Notes: a model not told the origin generated them from the sequence alone. A DNA stretch of 64,000 nt from GJ-E10 sp035625725 (GCA_035625725.1 DASPPB010000044.1:14791-78790), one strand, 5' to 3'; shown: positions 8,280 through 17,522, numbered from the stretch's first letter. Translations and numbers: made by a program.

Positions 8280-9302
8280 GTGCGGCTGCAACCCTTGCGC
8301 GCCGCGGGCGCGCTGCCGATTCTGGTTGCCGGGGCGCTTGTCAGCCTGCTGGCCGCCCTGCGGTTTGGCAGCGTCGAGGTCGACACCGGGGCGCTTCTGG
8401 GCGCAATGCTTGAGCTCGTGCGCGGCGCCAACGATTCGTCGCTCGCCGGCACGGTCCTGGCACTGCGCCTGCCGCGAGCATTGACGGGCATGGCGGTGGG
8501 TGGATTGCTCGCGCTCTCGGGCGCGTTGTTGCAGGCCCTGCTGCGCAATCCTCTGGCGGACCCTTACGTTCTGGGTGTTTCGGGAGGCGCATCGTGCGCG
8601 GCGATGCTGGCCATCGCGCTGGGCGCGGGCGCCGTGGGCATCGCCTTGTTTGCCGCCGGTGGTGCCTGCAGCGCCCTGGTGCTGCTGTTCGTGCTCGCGC
8701 ACCGAACGCTGCTCGGGCACGAGGCGCCGCTTGAGCCGGGTCGCGACAGTGCGGTTCTGCTCACCGGGGTGATGATCGCCTCGCTGTGCGCCGCAGGGCT
8801 GAGCCTGGCGCTGTCGCTCGCGCCCGACGGACGGCTGCGAACCATGGTGTTTTGGCTGCTCGGCGATCTGAGCGCGGCCGTGCACTTGGGACTGGCCGCA
8901 CCGGCGCTGCTGGCCTGGGCGCTGCTGCTTGCCCTGGGGCTGCGCGATGCCGCGGCCCTGAACCTGTTGCTCGGCGGGGAGATGCAGGCTTATACGCAAG
9001 GCGTCGCGACCGCGCGGCTGCGCCGACGCCTGATCGCGCTCACGGCGGTGGCCACGGGTGCGGCCGTCGCGCTGGCCGGCGCCATCGGCTTCGTGGGTTT
9101 CGTGGCCCCGCACCTGGTGCGCTATTTCGTCGGCTCCGATCAGCGCGTCGTGCTGCCCGCCGCATCGCTGCTGGGCGCGGTGCTCGTTGTTCTGGCCGAC
9201 ACGATCGGCCGCTGCCTGGCCGCCCCGCTGCAGCTTCCGGTCGGCGCCCTGACGGCGCTGGTCGGGGTGCCGGTCTTTCTGTGGCAACTGCAGCGCGCAT
9301 GA
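8280..9302 (+). CDS. btuC: Vitamin B12 ABC transporter permease
   Basis: This is a FecCD/BtuC-family inner-membrane permease of 340 residues with about ten hydrophobic segments. Family motifs include LRLPRALTGMAVGGLLALSG, LLQALLRNPLADPYVLGVS and GFVGFVAPHLVR near the C-terminus. The GTG start at 8280 has a GGAGG site five bases before it. It begins 14 bp after btuB and its stop overlaps the btuD start (ATGA at 9299-9302), which implies translational coupling. Riboswitch control of the transcript indicates cobalamin rather than siderophore transport. Confidence 0.9.
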   Translation: MRLQPLRAAGALPILVAGALVSLLAALRFGSVEVDTGALLGAMLELVRGANDSSLAGTVLALRLPRALTGMAVGGLLALSGALLQALLRNPLADPYVLGVSGGASCAAMLAIALGAGAVGIALFAAGGACSALVLLFVLAHRTLLGHEAPLEPGRDSAVLLTGVMIASLCAAGLSLALSLAPDGRLRTMVFWLLGDLSAAVHLGLAAPALLAWALLLALGLRDAAALNLLLGGEMQAYTQGVATARLRRRLIALTAVATGAAVALAGAIGFVGFVAPHLVRYFVGSDQRVVLPAASLLGAVLVVLADTIGRCLAAPLQLPVGALTALVGVPVFLWQLQRA

Positions 9303-10090
9303 CCGCTGCGCTGCTCGCCACCCGCAATCTCGACGTTCGCTTTGGCGAACGCTGGTTGGTGCGCGCTTTGGACCTGGAGATTTGCGCCGGCGAGCGCTGG
9401 GCCCTGGTCGGCCCCAACGGCGCGGGCAAGACGACCCTGTTGCACACCTTGGCGGGTGTTCGAGCCGGCGATGGGGGCTCGATCGAACTCGCAGGCCGCG
9501 ACCTGCGCTCCTGGAGCGTGGAGCAGCTCGCCGGCTTGCGCGCGCTGGTCGCCGATCGCTGGTTTGATCCCTTCGCGACGCCCGTGCTGGGCACTGTGCT
9601 TGCCGCGCGCTATCGCCTGCGCGCGGGCGCGTCGAGATCGGCGCGCGGCGCCCTCGTGGGCGAGGAGGCCCTAGCGCGCAAGTGCCTGGCCGAGATGGAC
9701 TGCGAGGCGCTGGCACAGCGTGACGTGCGTCAGTTATCGCGCGGAGAGCGTCAGCGGGTGGCCTTGGCTGCCGGTCTGGCACAGGAAGCTCCGCTGATGC
9801 TGCTCGATGAGCCCATCTCTCATCAGGATCCGCGCCACCAAATCCAGGTGCTGCAACGATTGGCCGGGCGCGCAAATCGCACGTACCTGGCTGCATTGCA
9901 TGACATCAACGCAGCGGCGCGCTTTGCCACCCACGCACTGCTGCTCGCCGGCGACGGCAGCTGGTACGCCGGCACGAGTCAACGCGCGCTCACACGAGAA
10001 CGACTCTCAGCACTTTTCGGAACCGAGATCACGCAGCTCGAGGTCGATTCGCATCGCGTTTTTGTGTCAACCGGTGGCATCTCGCCGTGA
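9299..10090 (+). CDS. btuD: Vitamin B12 ABC transporter ATP-binding protein
   Basis: This 263-residue ATPase powers BtuC. It has Walker A GPNGAGKTT (about 38-46), signature LSRGERQRVALA (about 146-157), Walker B LMLLDEP (about 166-172) and the switch His in ALHDIN (about 201). The ATG at 9299 overlaps the btuC stop by four bases; a much longer open frame upstream is a shadow of btuC. Its substrate-binding partner btuF is nearby but in the opposite orientation, beyond the ParA-like gene. Confidence 0.9.
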   Translation: MTAALLATRNLDVRFGERWLVRALDLEICAGERWALVGPNGAGKTTLLHTLAGVRAGDGGSIELAGRDLRSWSVEQLAGLRALVADRWFDPFATPVLGTVLAARYRLRAGASRSARGALVGEEALARKCLAEMDCEALAQRDVRQLSRGERQRVALAAGLAQEAPLMLLDEPISHQDPRHQIQVLQRLAGRANRTYLAALHDINAAARFATHALLLAGDGSWYAGTSQRALTRERLSALFGTEITQLEVDSHRVFVSTGGISP

Positions 10091-10151
10091 TTCGGATATA
10101 GTCGCTGTTTTCGATTCCTCAACATCCAGCGCAAAGGCGACTCACAATCCC

Positions 10152-10787
10152 ATGCCCGTAATCCTCATAGCGAATTCCAAAGGCGGTGTCGGTAAATCTA
10201 CGGTTGCTTCCAATCTTGCAGGTTTTTACGCAGGGCGCGGCGAACGCACGATGCTCGGCGATCTGGATCGCCAGCAGACCGTTCGCGGCTGGCTGCGCCT
10301 GCGGCCGCGAAGCGTGGCCGCAATTTCCTCCTGGGACATTGATGCAGGCGGCGTCGCAAAGCCGCCGCAGGGTGTCACGCATATCGTGCTCGACACGCCC
10401 GCCGGCATCAACGGCGCGGAGCTGCGCTACGCGGTGCGGATGGCCACCAAGATCATCGTTCCGCTGCAGGCCTCGCTCTTTGACATCGAAGCCACCCACG
10501 CCTTCCTGGGCGCGTTGGCCCAGCATGGGGCAACGCTTGCCAACGGGCGCGTCGCCATTTTGGGCACGCGCGTGGATCCGCGCACCCGCGCCGCGCTGCA
10601 GCTTGAGCGCTACGTGCAGGAGTCGCGCGTGCCGTTTCTCGGGTTTTTGCGCGAGACGCAAAACTACGTACAGCTTGCGGCGCAGGGACTGACCCTGTGG
10701 GACGTAGCGCCGGCACGCGTGGAGCAAGACATCGAGCAGTGGGCGCCGATCATCCACTGGATCAGCGACGGCCGTCGGGCCGTTTGA
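10152..10787 (+). CDS. Solo ParA-like ATPase
   Basis: This is a 211-residue P-loop ATPase of the ParA/MinD superfamily. The deviant Walker A KGGVGKST (10-17) is at the extreme N-terminus, as in ParA proteins without a DNA-binding domain. A Walker A' segment (GDLDRQQT, about 38-45) and Walker B LDTPAG follow. No parB, centromere-like repeats or replication gene is seen nearby, so this is a solo ParA whose cargo is unknown. It starts 61 bp after btuD and may share its transcript. A role in B12 metabolism is not indicated by the protein itself; the alternative is intracellular positioning of some complex. Confidence 0.8.
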   Translation: MPVILIANSKGGVGKSTVASNLAGFYAGRGERTMLGDLDRQQTVRGWLRLRPRSVAAISSWDIDAGGVAKPPQGVTHIVLDTPAGINGAELRYAVRMATKIIVPLQASLFDIEATHAFLGALAQHGATLANGRVAILGTRVDPRTRAALQLERYVQESRVPFLGFLRETQNYVQLAAQGLTLWDVAPARVEQDIEQWAPIIHWISDGRRAV

Positions 10788-10806
10788 GTCCGGAGACGCC
10801 GCGCGC

Positions 10807-11688
10807 TTAGCGTCGCGCCTGATCGACCTGCGCACACAAGGCCTCGGCGCCGTCGAGTATCCGCACCGACGCGCGGTCGAGTTCGTCGGCATCGAGCGTC
10901 ACGAGATGATGCTGGGCGACGGCGGGCAGCTGCGGATACCGACGCCAGGCGTCAAGCGCGCCCCGGTCAATTGCGCCCGGTTCGGCCGCGATGATGAGCT
11001 GGGGGCGCGCCGCAATCACGGACTCGATGTCGACGGTAGCAACCAACGGCCCGAGCGCATCGAAGACGTTACGCGCCCCGCAGGTGCGCATGACTTCGCT
11101 CACCAGATGCCTGCCCGATAGGGTCATAAGAGGATCGGCCCAGACTTGGTAGAAGACCCGCACCGGGGTGCTCTGCGCGTAACGCACGCGCAGCGCGGCA
11201 ACTCGGGCGCGGAACTGCGCGCTCATCGACTGCACCTGCTCCGATCCGGTGAGTGCGCCCAGCCGCTCGATTGACGTGGCGATTTCTTCGAGGCTGCGCG
11301 GTTCGTATACGTAGGTGGCGACCCCGAGTCCTTCCACGGCCTGCAGCAGCGCGGGCGAATAGCCGCTGCCCCAGGCCACGATGAGGTCGGGTTGCAGGGC
11401 GGCGATGCGTTCCAGGTCGATGCCCTGCGCGCGCGCCACGCGCGGCAGCAAACGGGCTGCGGGCGGGTAATCGGAGAACTCGCTCGCGGCCACGACCCGG
11501 TCGCCTGCACCCAGAAAATAGAGGAGCTCCGTGATGCCGGGCGCGAGACTCACGATGCGCCGCGCGGGGTGCTCCATCTCGACACGACGGCCCGCATCAT
11601 CGACAACGGCCTGGGCCGCGAGGCCCCAGCCTGCGAGCAGCATCGCGAACAGCTCTCGCGCGCGGCCGCCGGCGCCGCGAGAGCTCAC
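10807..11688 (-). CDS. btuF: Vitamin B12 periplasmic binding protein
   Basis: This substrate-binding protein of the FecB/BtuF family has 293 residues. The signal peptide has core LFAMLLAGWGLAAQA. The fold is bilobal, with typical segments RRIVSLAPGITELLYFLGAGDRVV, PDLIVAWGSG and RPQLIIAAEPG. Start GTG 11688 overlaps the dapB stop codon (GTGA on the minus strand), so it is translationally coupled to dapB rather than placed in the btuBCD operon. It faces the ParA-like gene tail to tail. Cobalamin as ligand is inferred from the nearby btuBCD; the fold alone would also fit a siderophore. Confidence 0.82.
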   Translation of the reverse strand: MSSRGAGGRARELFAMLLAGWGLAAQAVVDDAGRRVEMEHPARRIVSLAPGITELLYFLGAGDRVVAASEFSDYPPAARLLPRVARAQGIDLERIAALQPDLIVAWGSGYSPALLQAVEGLGVATYVYEPRSLEEIATSIERLGALTGSEQVQSMSAQFRARVAALRVRYAQSTPVRVFYQVWADPLMTLSGRHLVSEVMRTCGARNVFDALGPLVATVDIESVIAARPQLIIAAEPGAIDRGALDAWRRYPQLPAVAQHHLVTLDADELDRASVRILDGAEALCAQVDQARR

Positions 11689-12479
11689 CGCGCTGTCAGC
11701 ACATCGCGCATGTCGTACAGGCCCTTGGTGCGACCTTGCAAGAACCGCGCCGCGCGCAAGGCGCCCAGCGCGTAGGCCTGCCGGCTCGAGGAGCGGTGCG
11801 TGATCTCGATGCGTTCGCCCCCGCCGGCAAACAAGACCGTGTGGTCGCCAATCACGTCGCCGCCGCGGATCGCGGAAAAACCGATGCTGCCTTCGGGCCT
11901 TGGCCCGATATTGCCGTGGCGGGCGAACACCGCACAGGACTCCAGGCGCTGGCCGCGCGCACGGGCGGCGACCTCGCCGAGCTGCAGGGCCGTGCCGGAG
12001 GGCGCGTCGACCTTGTCGCGATGGTGGGTCTCGACGATCTCCAGATCGTAGCCTTGCGCCAGCAGCCGCGCCGCGAGCTCCACGAGCTGGAGCATCGCTT
12101 GCACGCCCACGCTCATGTTGGGCGCCACCACGAGCGCGGTCTTCTCCGCGGCGCTGGCCAAAGCGGCCTTGCCCGCAGCGTCAAACCCTGTCGTTCCGAT
12201 CACCGCAGCGAGCGGCTGATCGCTGCACACGCGCAGGTGCGAAACCGTGGCCTCCGGACGCGTGAAGTCGATCAGTACCTCGGCCGCGCGCATCGCCTGC
12301 AGGTCCGCAACGATTGGCACGCCCAGCCGCCGGCCCAGAAATTCGGCGCAGTCGCGCCCCAGCTCCGGACTGTCGGGCCGGTCTAGCGCGGCCACGATCT
12401 GGAGGTCGGGGGCACTGAGCACCGCCTCGATGATCGCGCGGCCCATGCGCCCGCTCGCGCCGGCGATGGCGAGCTTCAT
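11685..12479 (-). CDS. dapB: 4-hydroxy-tetrahydrodipicolinate reductase
   Basis: DapB reduces the DapA product in the lysine/diaminopimelate pathway with NAD(P)H. The 264-residue protein starts with the nucleotide-binding loop GASGRMG (7-13). It contains the catalytic ETHHRDKVDAPSGTAL segment with the active-site His and Lys, and IGTTGF. Length and motifs are full. It lies 43 bp downstream of bamE on the same strand and its stop overlaps the btuF start. Confidence 0.96.
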   Translation of the reverse strand: MKLAIAGASGRMGRAIIEAVLSAPDLQIVAALDRPDSPELGRDCAEFLGRRLGVPIVADLQAMRAAEVLIDFTRPEATVSHLRVCSDQPLAAVIGTTGFDAAGKAALASAAEKTALVVAPNMSVGVQAMLQLVELAARLLAQGYDLEIVETHHRDKVDAPSGTALQLGEVAARARGQRLESCAVFARHGNIGPRPEGSIGFSAIRGGDVIGDHTVLFAGGGERIEITHRSSSRQAYALGALRAARFLQGRTKGLYDMRDVLTAR

Positions 12480-12522
12480 AGCGCGGGCGGCGCCCGGTCC
12501 GTGCAGGGCAAGGCAGCGCGCT

Positions 12523-12969
12523 TCACGGGGACCTCGGCGCGGGCGGCTGGTCGCCCGCGCCCGCGCTGGGTGCTGGCGCGGCGGGCTTGGGCTTCTGGCC
12601 CAGTATCAGGATGTCGGCAAGCGGCTCGGTGGGCATTGTGTCGCTTTCAAAACGCGCCAACTTTCCGTCTTCGAAGACTACCGAAAGCTTGCGGACTTGG
12701 ACCTCTCCCGTGCGGCGGCGCAAGTAGTACGGATAATCCCATCGATCCTGGTGAAAGATGTCCATGAGCATGGGAGTGCCCAACAAGAAGCGCACCTGAT
12801 CGCGCGTCATGCCGGGACGCAGCTGCTCGACCATGTCCTTGGTGATCACGTTGCCCTGCTGCACGTCGGGACGATAGGGGCGCATCCACCCCGGCACCCA
12901 GGACATGGAGCAGGCGGAGCTGGCCAGCGTTATGGCGACCAAACAGACGGCAGGGAGTCTTCGAATCAT
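12523..12969 (-). CDS. bamE: Outer-membrane assembly lipoprotein BamE
   Basis: BamE (SmpA/OmlA) is a lipoprotein of the BAM complex that inserts beta-barrel proteins. The product has a lipoprotein signal ending in lipobox LASSAC. The domain that follows has the family hallmarks GNVITKDMVEQLRPGMTRDQVRFLLGTP and DRWDYPYYL. The Ala/Pro-rich tail after residue 125 is probably disordered. ATG 12969 is preferred over one four codons upstream because it fits the signal peptide better. It is divergent from fur across 189 bp and upstream of dapB. Confidence 0.93.
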   Translation of the reverse strand: MIRRLPAVCLVAITLASSACSMSWVPGWMRPYRPDVQQGNVITKDMVEQLRPGMTRDQVRFLLGTPMLMDIFHQDRWDYPYYLRRRTGEVQVRKLSVVFEDGKLARFESDTMPTEPLADILILGQKPKPAAPAPSAGAGDQPPAPRSP

Positions 12970-13158
12970 GACCCAGGACAAAATCGTATGGTGCGCGGCG
13001 CGCTACTTCGCGACCGAGCGACGCTATGATAGCCGCAGGCTACGCGCCGGTTGGGGCAAGCAGCCGGCCGCCCGTACGTGGGGAGGCTCCGTAAGGCGCA
13101 AGGTGGGGGGCCGGCCGATCCTTTGTGGCTTCTTGTCAACAGGCCGAAGAGCACAAAC

Positions 13159-13614
13159 ATGACGCGAAACCCGAGCTCGACCGAACTCAAAGGAAGTGGA
13201 CTGAAGGCGACTGCTCCACGCCTCAAAATCCTCGAGATCTTTCAGCGGCAAGCGACCCAGGCCGGGGAGCACCACCTGAGCGCGGAGGACGTATATCGGC
13301 TGCTTAGCGCCGAGCACCTCGACGTGGGGCTGGCTACGGTCTACCGCGTGCTCACCCAGTTCGAACAGGCCGGCTTGCTCTCGCGGCGCCATTTCGAGGC
13401 CGGCCGGGCCGTGTTTGAACTCAACGAGGGTCCGCATCACGATCACCTGGTCTGCGTCAATTGCGGGCATGTCGAGGAATTCCTCGACCCGGAGATTGAG
13501 GAGCGCCAGCGCCGCGTTGCCGCTGAGCGCGGCTTTGACCTGCAGGAGCATTCGCTTGCGCTCTACGGGGTGTGTCGCAACAAGAACTGCCCCAATCGTC
13601 CCAAAGGGGCGTAG
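13159..13614 (+). CDS. fur: Ferric uptake regulator
   Basis: Fur is the iron-responsive repressor. The 151-residue product begins at ATG 13159 and has the winged-helix motif (AEDVYRLLSAEHLDVGLATVYRVLTQFEQAGL). The metal-binding HHDHLVC sequence is present, with zinc cysteine pairs CVNC and CRNKNC. An open frame upstream is not similar to Fur. The fur-bamE divergent pair is typical of betaproteobacteria. The intergenic region holds a small palindrome around 13023-13033, but I saw no convincing Fur box. Confidence 0.95.
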   Translation: MTRNPSSTELKGSGLKATAPRLKILEIFQRQATQAGEHHLSAEDVYRLLSAEHLDVGLATVYRVLTQFEQAGLLSRRHFEAGRAVFELNEGPHHDHLVCVNCGHVEEFLDPEIEERQRRVAAERGFDLQEHSLALYGVCRNKNCPNRPKGA

Positions 13615-13653
13615 CCCGGGGAAGTCTGCCGCGCCGGCGCTGGTGCGGCGCAC

Positions 13654-15336
13654 CTAGCGGATCGAGAGCATCTCGCGGGCGTGCTGCTGGGACAGCGCGC
13701 TGACCTGTTCGCCACCGAGCATGCGCGCAATCTCGTGCACGCGCTCTTCGGCCGCCAGGAGCTCGGCGTGCGACACGGGGCGCCCGTCGGCCAGATGGGA
13801 TTTGCGCACCGCGAAGTGCTCATCGCCAAAGCAGGCGACCTGCGGCAGGTGGGTGACGCAAAACACCTGCCGCGAGCGCCCGAGTTCCCGCAGCATTCGG
13901 CCCACGGTCGCAGCAACCTGGCCGCCGATTCCGGCGTCGACTTCGTCAAAGATCAGCGTGGGAACGAGATTGGCCGAGGCCGCGATCACGGAAATGGCCA
14001 GGCCGATCCGAGATAGTTCACCGCCGGAGGCGACCTTGGCCAGTGGCCGCGCGCTGGCTCCTTCGTGGGCACTGACCAGGAACTCGGCCTTCTCCAGGCC
14101 GCCCGCGCCCGGCTCCGCGGGCACCAGGCGCACGGCGAAGTGCCCGCCGGCCATTGCCAGCTCCTGCATGGCGCGGCTAACCTCCCGTCCCATGCTCTGG
14201 GCAGCACGTTGCCGGGCCGCCGAAAGGCCTTGGGCCACGCTCTGGTAATGAGCTGCCGCCCGCGCCTGGGCCGCTTGGAGTCGCTCGAGTTCCTCCGAGT
14301 CGGCCACGCTTTGGAGCTGCGTGCGCGCGCTTTGCAGCACTTCGGGCAATTGGGCGGGCGGGCAGCGCCATTTGCGGGCGGCTGCGTGCAGGGCGCCGAT
14401 TCGGCTCTCGACGTAGGCCATCCGCCCCTCGTCGGGTTCGCCGTCGGCCAGGTACAAATTCAATTCTCGGCAGGCTTCTTCCAACTCGATGTCGGCGTTG
14501 GTGAGCGCGCTCACTGCGGGGCGCAGCCGCGGGTCAAAGGAGCACAACGAGCTCAGGCGAGCCGCCGTCTTTGCCAGGCGCGGCTGCGCGGCCTCCTCGC
14601 CCTCGGCGATGATCTCCAGCGCCGCGCGCGCGCCATCGATGAGTGCTGCGCCGTGCGCCAGGCGCTTTTGCTCGGCTTCGATGCGTTCCCATTCGCCGGC
14701 CTCGGGCGCGAGGCGCCCGAGTTCCTCCGCGATGTGCCGCAGCTGCTCGTTTTGCGCCGCCGATTGCTCGCGCGCGGCCTGGGCGCGCACGCGTGCGTCG
14801 GTGGCCTGGCGCAGCGCGGCGAAGGCATCGGCCACGTCGCGCGCCTGCTCCTTCAGGCGCCCGTGGGCGTCGAGCAGCTGCAGCTGCGCGGAGCTGCGCA
14901 AGAGCGACTGATGCTCGTGCTGGCCGTGGACATCGAGCAGCAGTTCGCCCAGTTCGCGCAGCTGGGCGGCCGTTGCCGCACCACCGTTGACAAAGCAGCG
15001 GCTGCGTCCGGAGCGATCGAGCGTGCGGCGCACGAGCACCGTCACAGCGCTTTCGACGGGCTGCTGCGCGGCCTGCTCGGGCGCCTCGAGACCGGCTTGG
15101 GCAAGCCAGCCGTGCACCGTCGCACCGCCGCGAAACTCGGCGCTGACTTCAGCGCGCGCGCAATGCTCGCGCAGCATCTCGGGCTCGGCGCGCTCTCCCA
15201 AGACGAAGGCCAGGGCATCGATCAGGATGGATTTGCCTGTACCGGTTTCGCCTGTGAGCACGGTGAAGCCGACGCCGAATTCGAGCTCGAGGCTCTCGAC
15301 GATCACGAAGTCGCGGATGGATAACGCGATTAGCAT
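13654..15336 (-). CDS. recN: DNA repair protein RecN
   Basis: RecN is an SMC-like ATPase needed for recombinational repair of double-strand breaks. The 560-residue protein has an N-terminal Walker A (GETGTGKS, about 29-36) and a long central coiled coil rich in Ala, Glu and Gln. A C-terminal half holds the ABC signature (KVASGGELSRIGLAI), Walker B LIFDEVDAGIG and the final VTHLPQVACFGD switch region. ATG 15336 (MLIALSIRDFVIVESLELEF) matches the family start. It lies 48 bp downstream of nadK and is convergent with fur. Confidence 0.95.
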   Translation of the reverse strand: MLIALSIRDFVIVESLELEFGVGFTVLTGETGTGKSILIDALAFVLGERAEPEMLREHCARAEVSAEFRGGATVHGWLAQAGLEAPEQAAQQPVESAVTVLVRRTLDRSGRSRCFVNGGAATAAQLRELGELLLDVHGQHEHQSLLRSSAQLQLLDAHGRLKEQARDVADAFAALRQATDARVRAQAAREQSAAQNEQLRHIAEELGRLAPEAGEWERIEAEQKRLAHGAALIDGARAALEIIAEGEEAAQPRLAKTAARLSSLCSFDPRLRPAVSALTNADIELEEACRELNLYLADGEPDEGRMAYVESRIGALHAAARKWRCPPAQLPEVLQSARTQLQSVADSEELERLQAAQARAAAHYQSVAQGLSAARQRAAQSMGREVSRAMQELAMAGGHFAVRLVPAEPGAGGLEKAEFLVSAHEGASARPLAKVASGGELSRIGLAISVIAASANLVPTLIFDEVDAGIGGQVAATVGRMLRELGRSRQVFCVTHLPQVACFGDEHFAVRKSHLADGRPVSHAELLAAEERVHEIARMLGGEQVSALSQQHAREMLSIR

Positions 15337-15384
15337 CGGGCGGCGCCACGGGGCCCACCGCGGGCGCACGGCCGACGGCGGACA

Positions 15385-16287
15385 TCAGGCGCGGCCATGA
15401 TCTTCGCTCGACATCACGTTCCAGTGCAGTTTCTGGCGCAGGGTCGCGAAATAGTTGTAGCCAGCCGGGTGCAAAAGCGTTACCACATGCGCGCTGCGCC
15501 GTACCCGCACGATGTCGCCCGGGGTGAGCGTGGAGAAGGACTGCATGTCGAAAAACGCGCTGGCATCGCGCACCTCCGTAAGCTCGATTTCGATCTCCAC
15601 GTTGTCCGGAAGCGTGATGGGTCGGTTCGAGAGCGTGTGGGGCGCAACCGGCACCAAGACGAAGCCGGCAAGCGACGGATGCAAGATCGGTCCGTTGGCC
15701 GACAGCGCATAGGCCGTCGATCCGGTCGGCGTGGCCAAAATGACGCCATCGGCGCGCTGGTTGTACATGTTCTCGCCGTTGACCCGCACGGTGAACTCGA
15801 CCATGCCGCCCGCGACCCCGTGGGAGATGACCACGTCGTTTAAGGCATGGGCGCGCAGCACCACCGTTGCGGCGTGCAGCACCTCGCCCTCGAGCAACGT
15901 GCGGCGGTCCGACTCGAACTTGCCGGCGAGCATCTGATCGAGCACCTCGGGCATCTGGTGCAGCGCGATGTCGGTGATAAAGCCGAGGCGTCCAAAATTG
16001 ATTCCGATCAGCGGCACGTCGTACGCGGCCAGCTCCCGGGCAATGCTCAGCATCGTGCCGTCGCCGCCCAAAACGATTGCCACGTCGGCCCGGTTGCCGA
16101 TTTCCGCCAGGCCGTGGCCGACTTGCTCGCCACCCAGCGCCCCAGCGCTTTCGGCATCGAGCAGGGTCTTTAAGCCGGCGCGCTCGACGATATGCAAAAT
16201 CGCCTTGAGCGCCTGGTATAGCGCCGCGCGATTGCCCTCCCCCCGGGTCTTGGCGAAAACCGCTGCAGTGCGAAACGGCGTTCTCAT
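15385..16287 (-). CDS. nadK: NAD kinase
   Basis: NadK phosphorylates NAD to NADP. Starting at ATG 16287 (MRTPFRTAAVFAKTRGEGNRAAL) the product is 300 residues, as expected. The catalytic GGDGTML motif, the conserved ALNDVVI segment and the Gly-rich TPTGSTAYALSANGPI sequence are present. The open frame runs far upstream antisense to hrcA, which is a coding shadow. It is upstream of recN, probably in one operon, and divergent from hrcA, as in other betaproteobacteria. Confidence 0.95.
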   Translation of the reverse strand: MRTPFRTAAVFAKTRGEGNRAALYQALKAILHIVERAGLKTLLDAESAGALGGEQVGHGLAEIGNRADVAIVLGGDGTMLSIARELAAYDVPLIGINFGRLGFITDIALHQMPEVLDQMLAGKFESDRRTLLEGEVLHAATVVLRAHALNDVVISHGVAGGMVEFTVRVNGENMYNQRADGVILATPTGSTAYALSANGPILHPSLAGFVLVPVAPHTLSNRPITLPDNVEIEIELTEVRDASAFFDMQSFSTLTPGDIVRVRRSAHVVTLLHPAGYNYFATLRQKLHWNVMSSEDHGRA

Positions 16288-16395
16288 CGCACCGATTATG
16301 CAAGAAATCATCGCATCGGCCGCAATCCGGTGGGGAGGCTTGCGCGCGCCACCGGGTCGGGGCAAGGCGTGCCTGCCCGCCTGCGCAGTCGGGCA

Positions 16396-16424
16396 CTGGA
16401 ATTGCTTTGATACGATCCCCATTT
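16396..16424 (+). promoter_or_regulatory. Candidate sigma-32 promoter of hrcA
   Basis: A -10 element CCCCATTT (16417-16424) fits the sigma-32 consensus CCCCATnT exactly. A -35 element CTGGAAT (16396-16402) matches CTTGAAA at five of seven positions. The spacer is 14 bases, within the normal range. The predicted start would leave a leader of about 40 bases before hrcA. The site also overlaps short inverted repeats (GATAC/GTATC, 16409-16432). The weak -35 keeps confidence moderate. Confidence 0.45.
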
Positions 16425-16473
16425 TCGGTATCGTCAGTGACATAGGAAACGGATATTCGCGTCCGGTTCGGAC

Positions 16474-17490
16474 ATGCTCGATAAGCGCTCGCGTCTTTTG
16501 CTCAAGACGCTGATCGAACGCTACATTGCCGAGGGGCAGCCGGTAGGCTCGCGCTCGCTTGCGCGCATTTCGGGCCTCGAGCTCTCGCCAGCGACCATCC
16601 GCAACGTGATGGCCGACCTCGAGGAGCTGGGATTCGTGGTGAGCCCCCACACTTCGGCCGGGCGGGTGCCGACACCGCGGGGCTACCGTCTGTTTGTCGA
16701 TTCCATGCTCACGGTGCAGCCGCTCGAGGCCGAAGAAACCGAGTTGCTCCAGGGTCAGATGCAAATTGCCGAGCCGCAGCGCGCGATCCTTACGGCCGCG
16801 CAGCTGCTCTCGAATCTGTCGCATTTTGCTGGCGTGGTGTTCACGCCGCGACGCGCATCGACGTTCCGGCAAGTCGAGTTTCTGCGCCTGTCGGAGCGGC
16901 GCGTGCTGATGATCGTGGTCGCCCCCGATGGCGACGTGCACAACCGCATTTTGCTCACCGATCGGCCTTACTCCCAGGCGCAGCTGATCGAGGCGGCCAA
17001 CGCCCTGAACCAGAATTTTGCAGGACTGAGCTTTGAGGAGGCGCGCGCGCGCCTGGAGCGCGATTTGCTGCAGTTACGCAGCGAAATCCTCGTCTTGATG
17101 AATGCCGCCGTGCGCGCCGGTGCGGAGGCCGTCGAGCTCTCGGACCCGGTCGTCATTTCGGGGGAACGCAACCTCTTTGGCGTGAGCGAACTCACCACGG
17201 ACATGGACAAACTGCGCGCACTGTTCGATTTGTTCGAGCACAAGGCGCGGCTCATCGGGCTGCTCGACGAGTCGAGCCGCTCGCAGGGCGTGCAGATCTA
17301 CATTGGGGGAGAGTCGGAACTCGTCCCCCTCGACGAGATGAGCATGGTGGTAGCTCCCTACGAGGTCGACGGGCGGGTCGTAGGCACACTGGGGGTGATC
17401 GGGCCCACGCGCATGGCCTACGAGCGAGTCATTCCCATCGTCGACATCACGGCCAAGCTGCTCTCGAGCGCGCTATCGCGCGACGGCTGA
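16474..17490 (+). CDS. hrcA: Heat-inducible transcription repressor HrcA
   Basis: HrcA binds CIRCE operators and represses chaperone genes. The 338-residue protein has an N-terminal winged helix (LLKTLIERYIAEGQPVGSRSLARISGLELSPATIRNVMADLEELG), the conserved SPHTSAGRVPTPRGYRLFVD block, a GAF-like middle region and the C-terminal VVAPYEVDGRVVGTLGVIGPTRMAYERVIPIVD dimerisation part. ATG 16474 is well placed. No CIRCE element (TTAGCACTC and its inverse) is visible in this window, so its targets, probably groESL, lie elsewhere. Confidence 0.95.
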   Translation: MLDKRSRLLLKTLIERYIAEGQPVGSRSLARISGLELSPATIRNVMADLEELGFVVSPHTSAGRVPTPRGYRLFVDSMLTVQPLEAEETELLQGQMQIAEPQRAILTAAQLLSNLSHFAGVVFTPRRASTFRQVEFLRLSERRVLMIVVAPDGDVHNRILLTDRPYSQAQLIEAANALNQNFAGLSFEEARARLERDLLQLRSEILVLMNAAVRAGAEAVELSDPVVISGERNLFGVSELTTDMDKLRALFDLFEHKARLIGLLDESSRSQGVQIYIGGESELVPLDEMSMVVAPYEVDGRVVGTLGVIGPTRMAYERVIPIVDITAKLLSSALSRDG

Positions 17491-17522
17491 GCGCCCGGGG
17501 CTTGCGCCACATCGAGTTGCCG

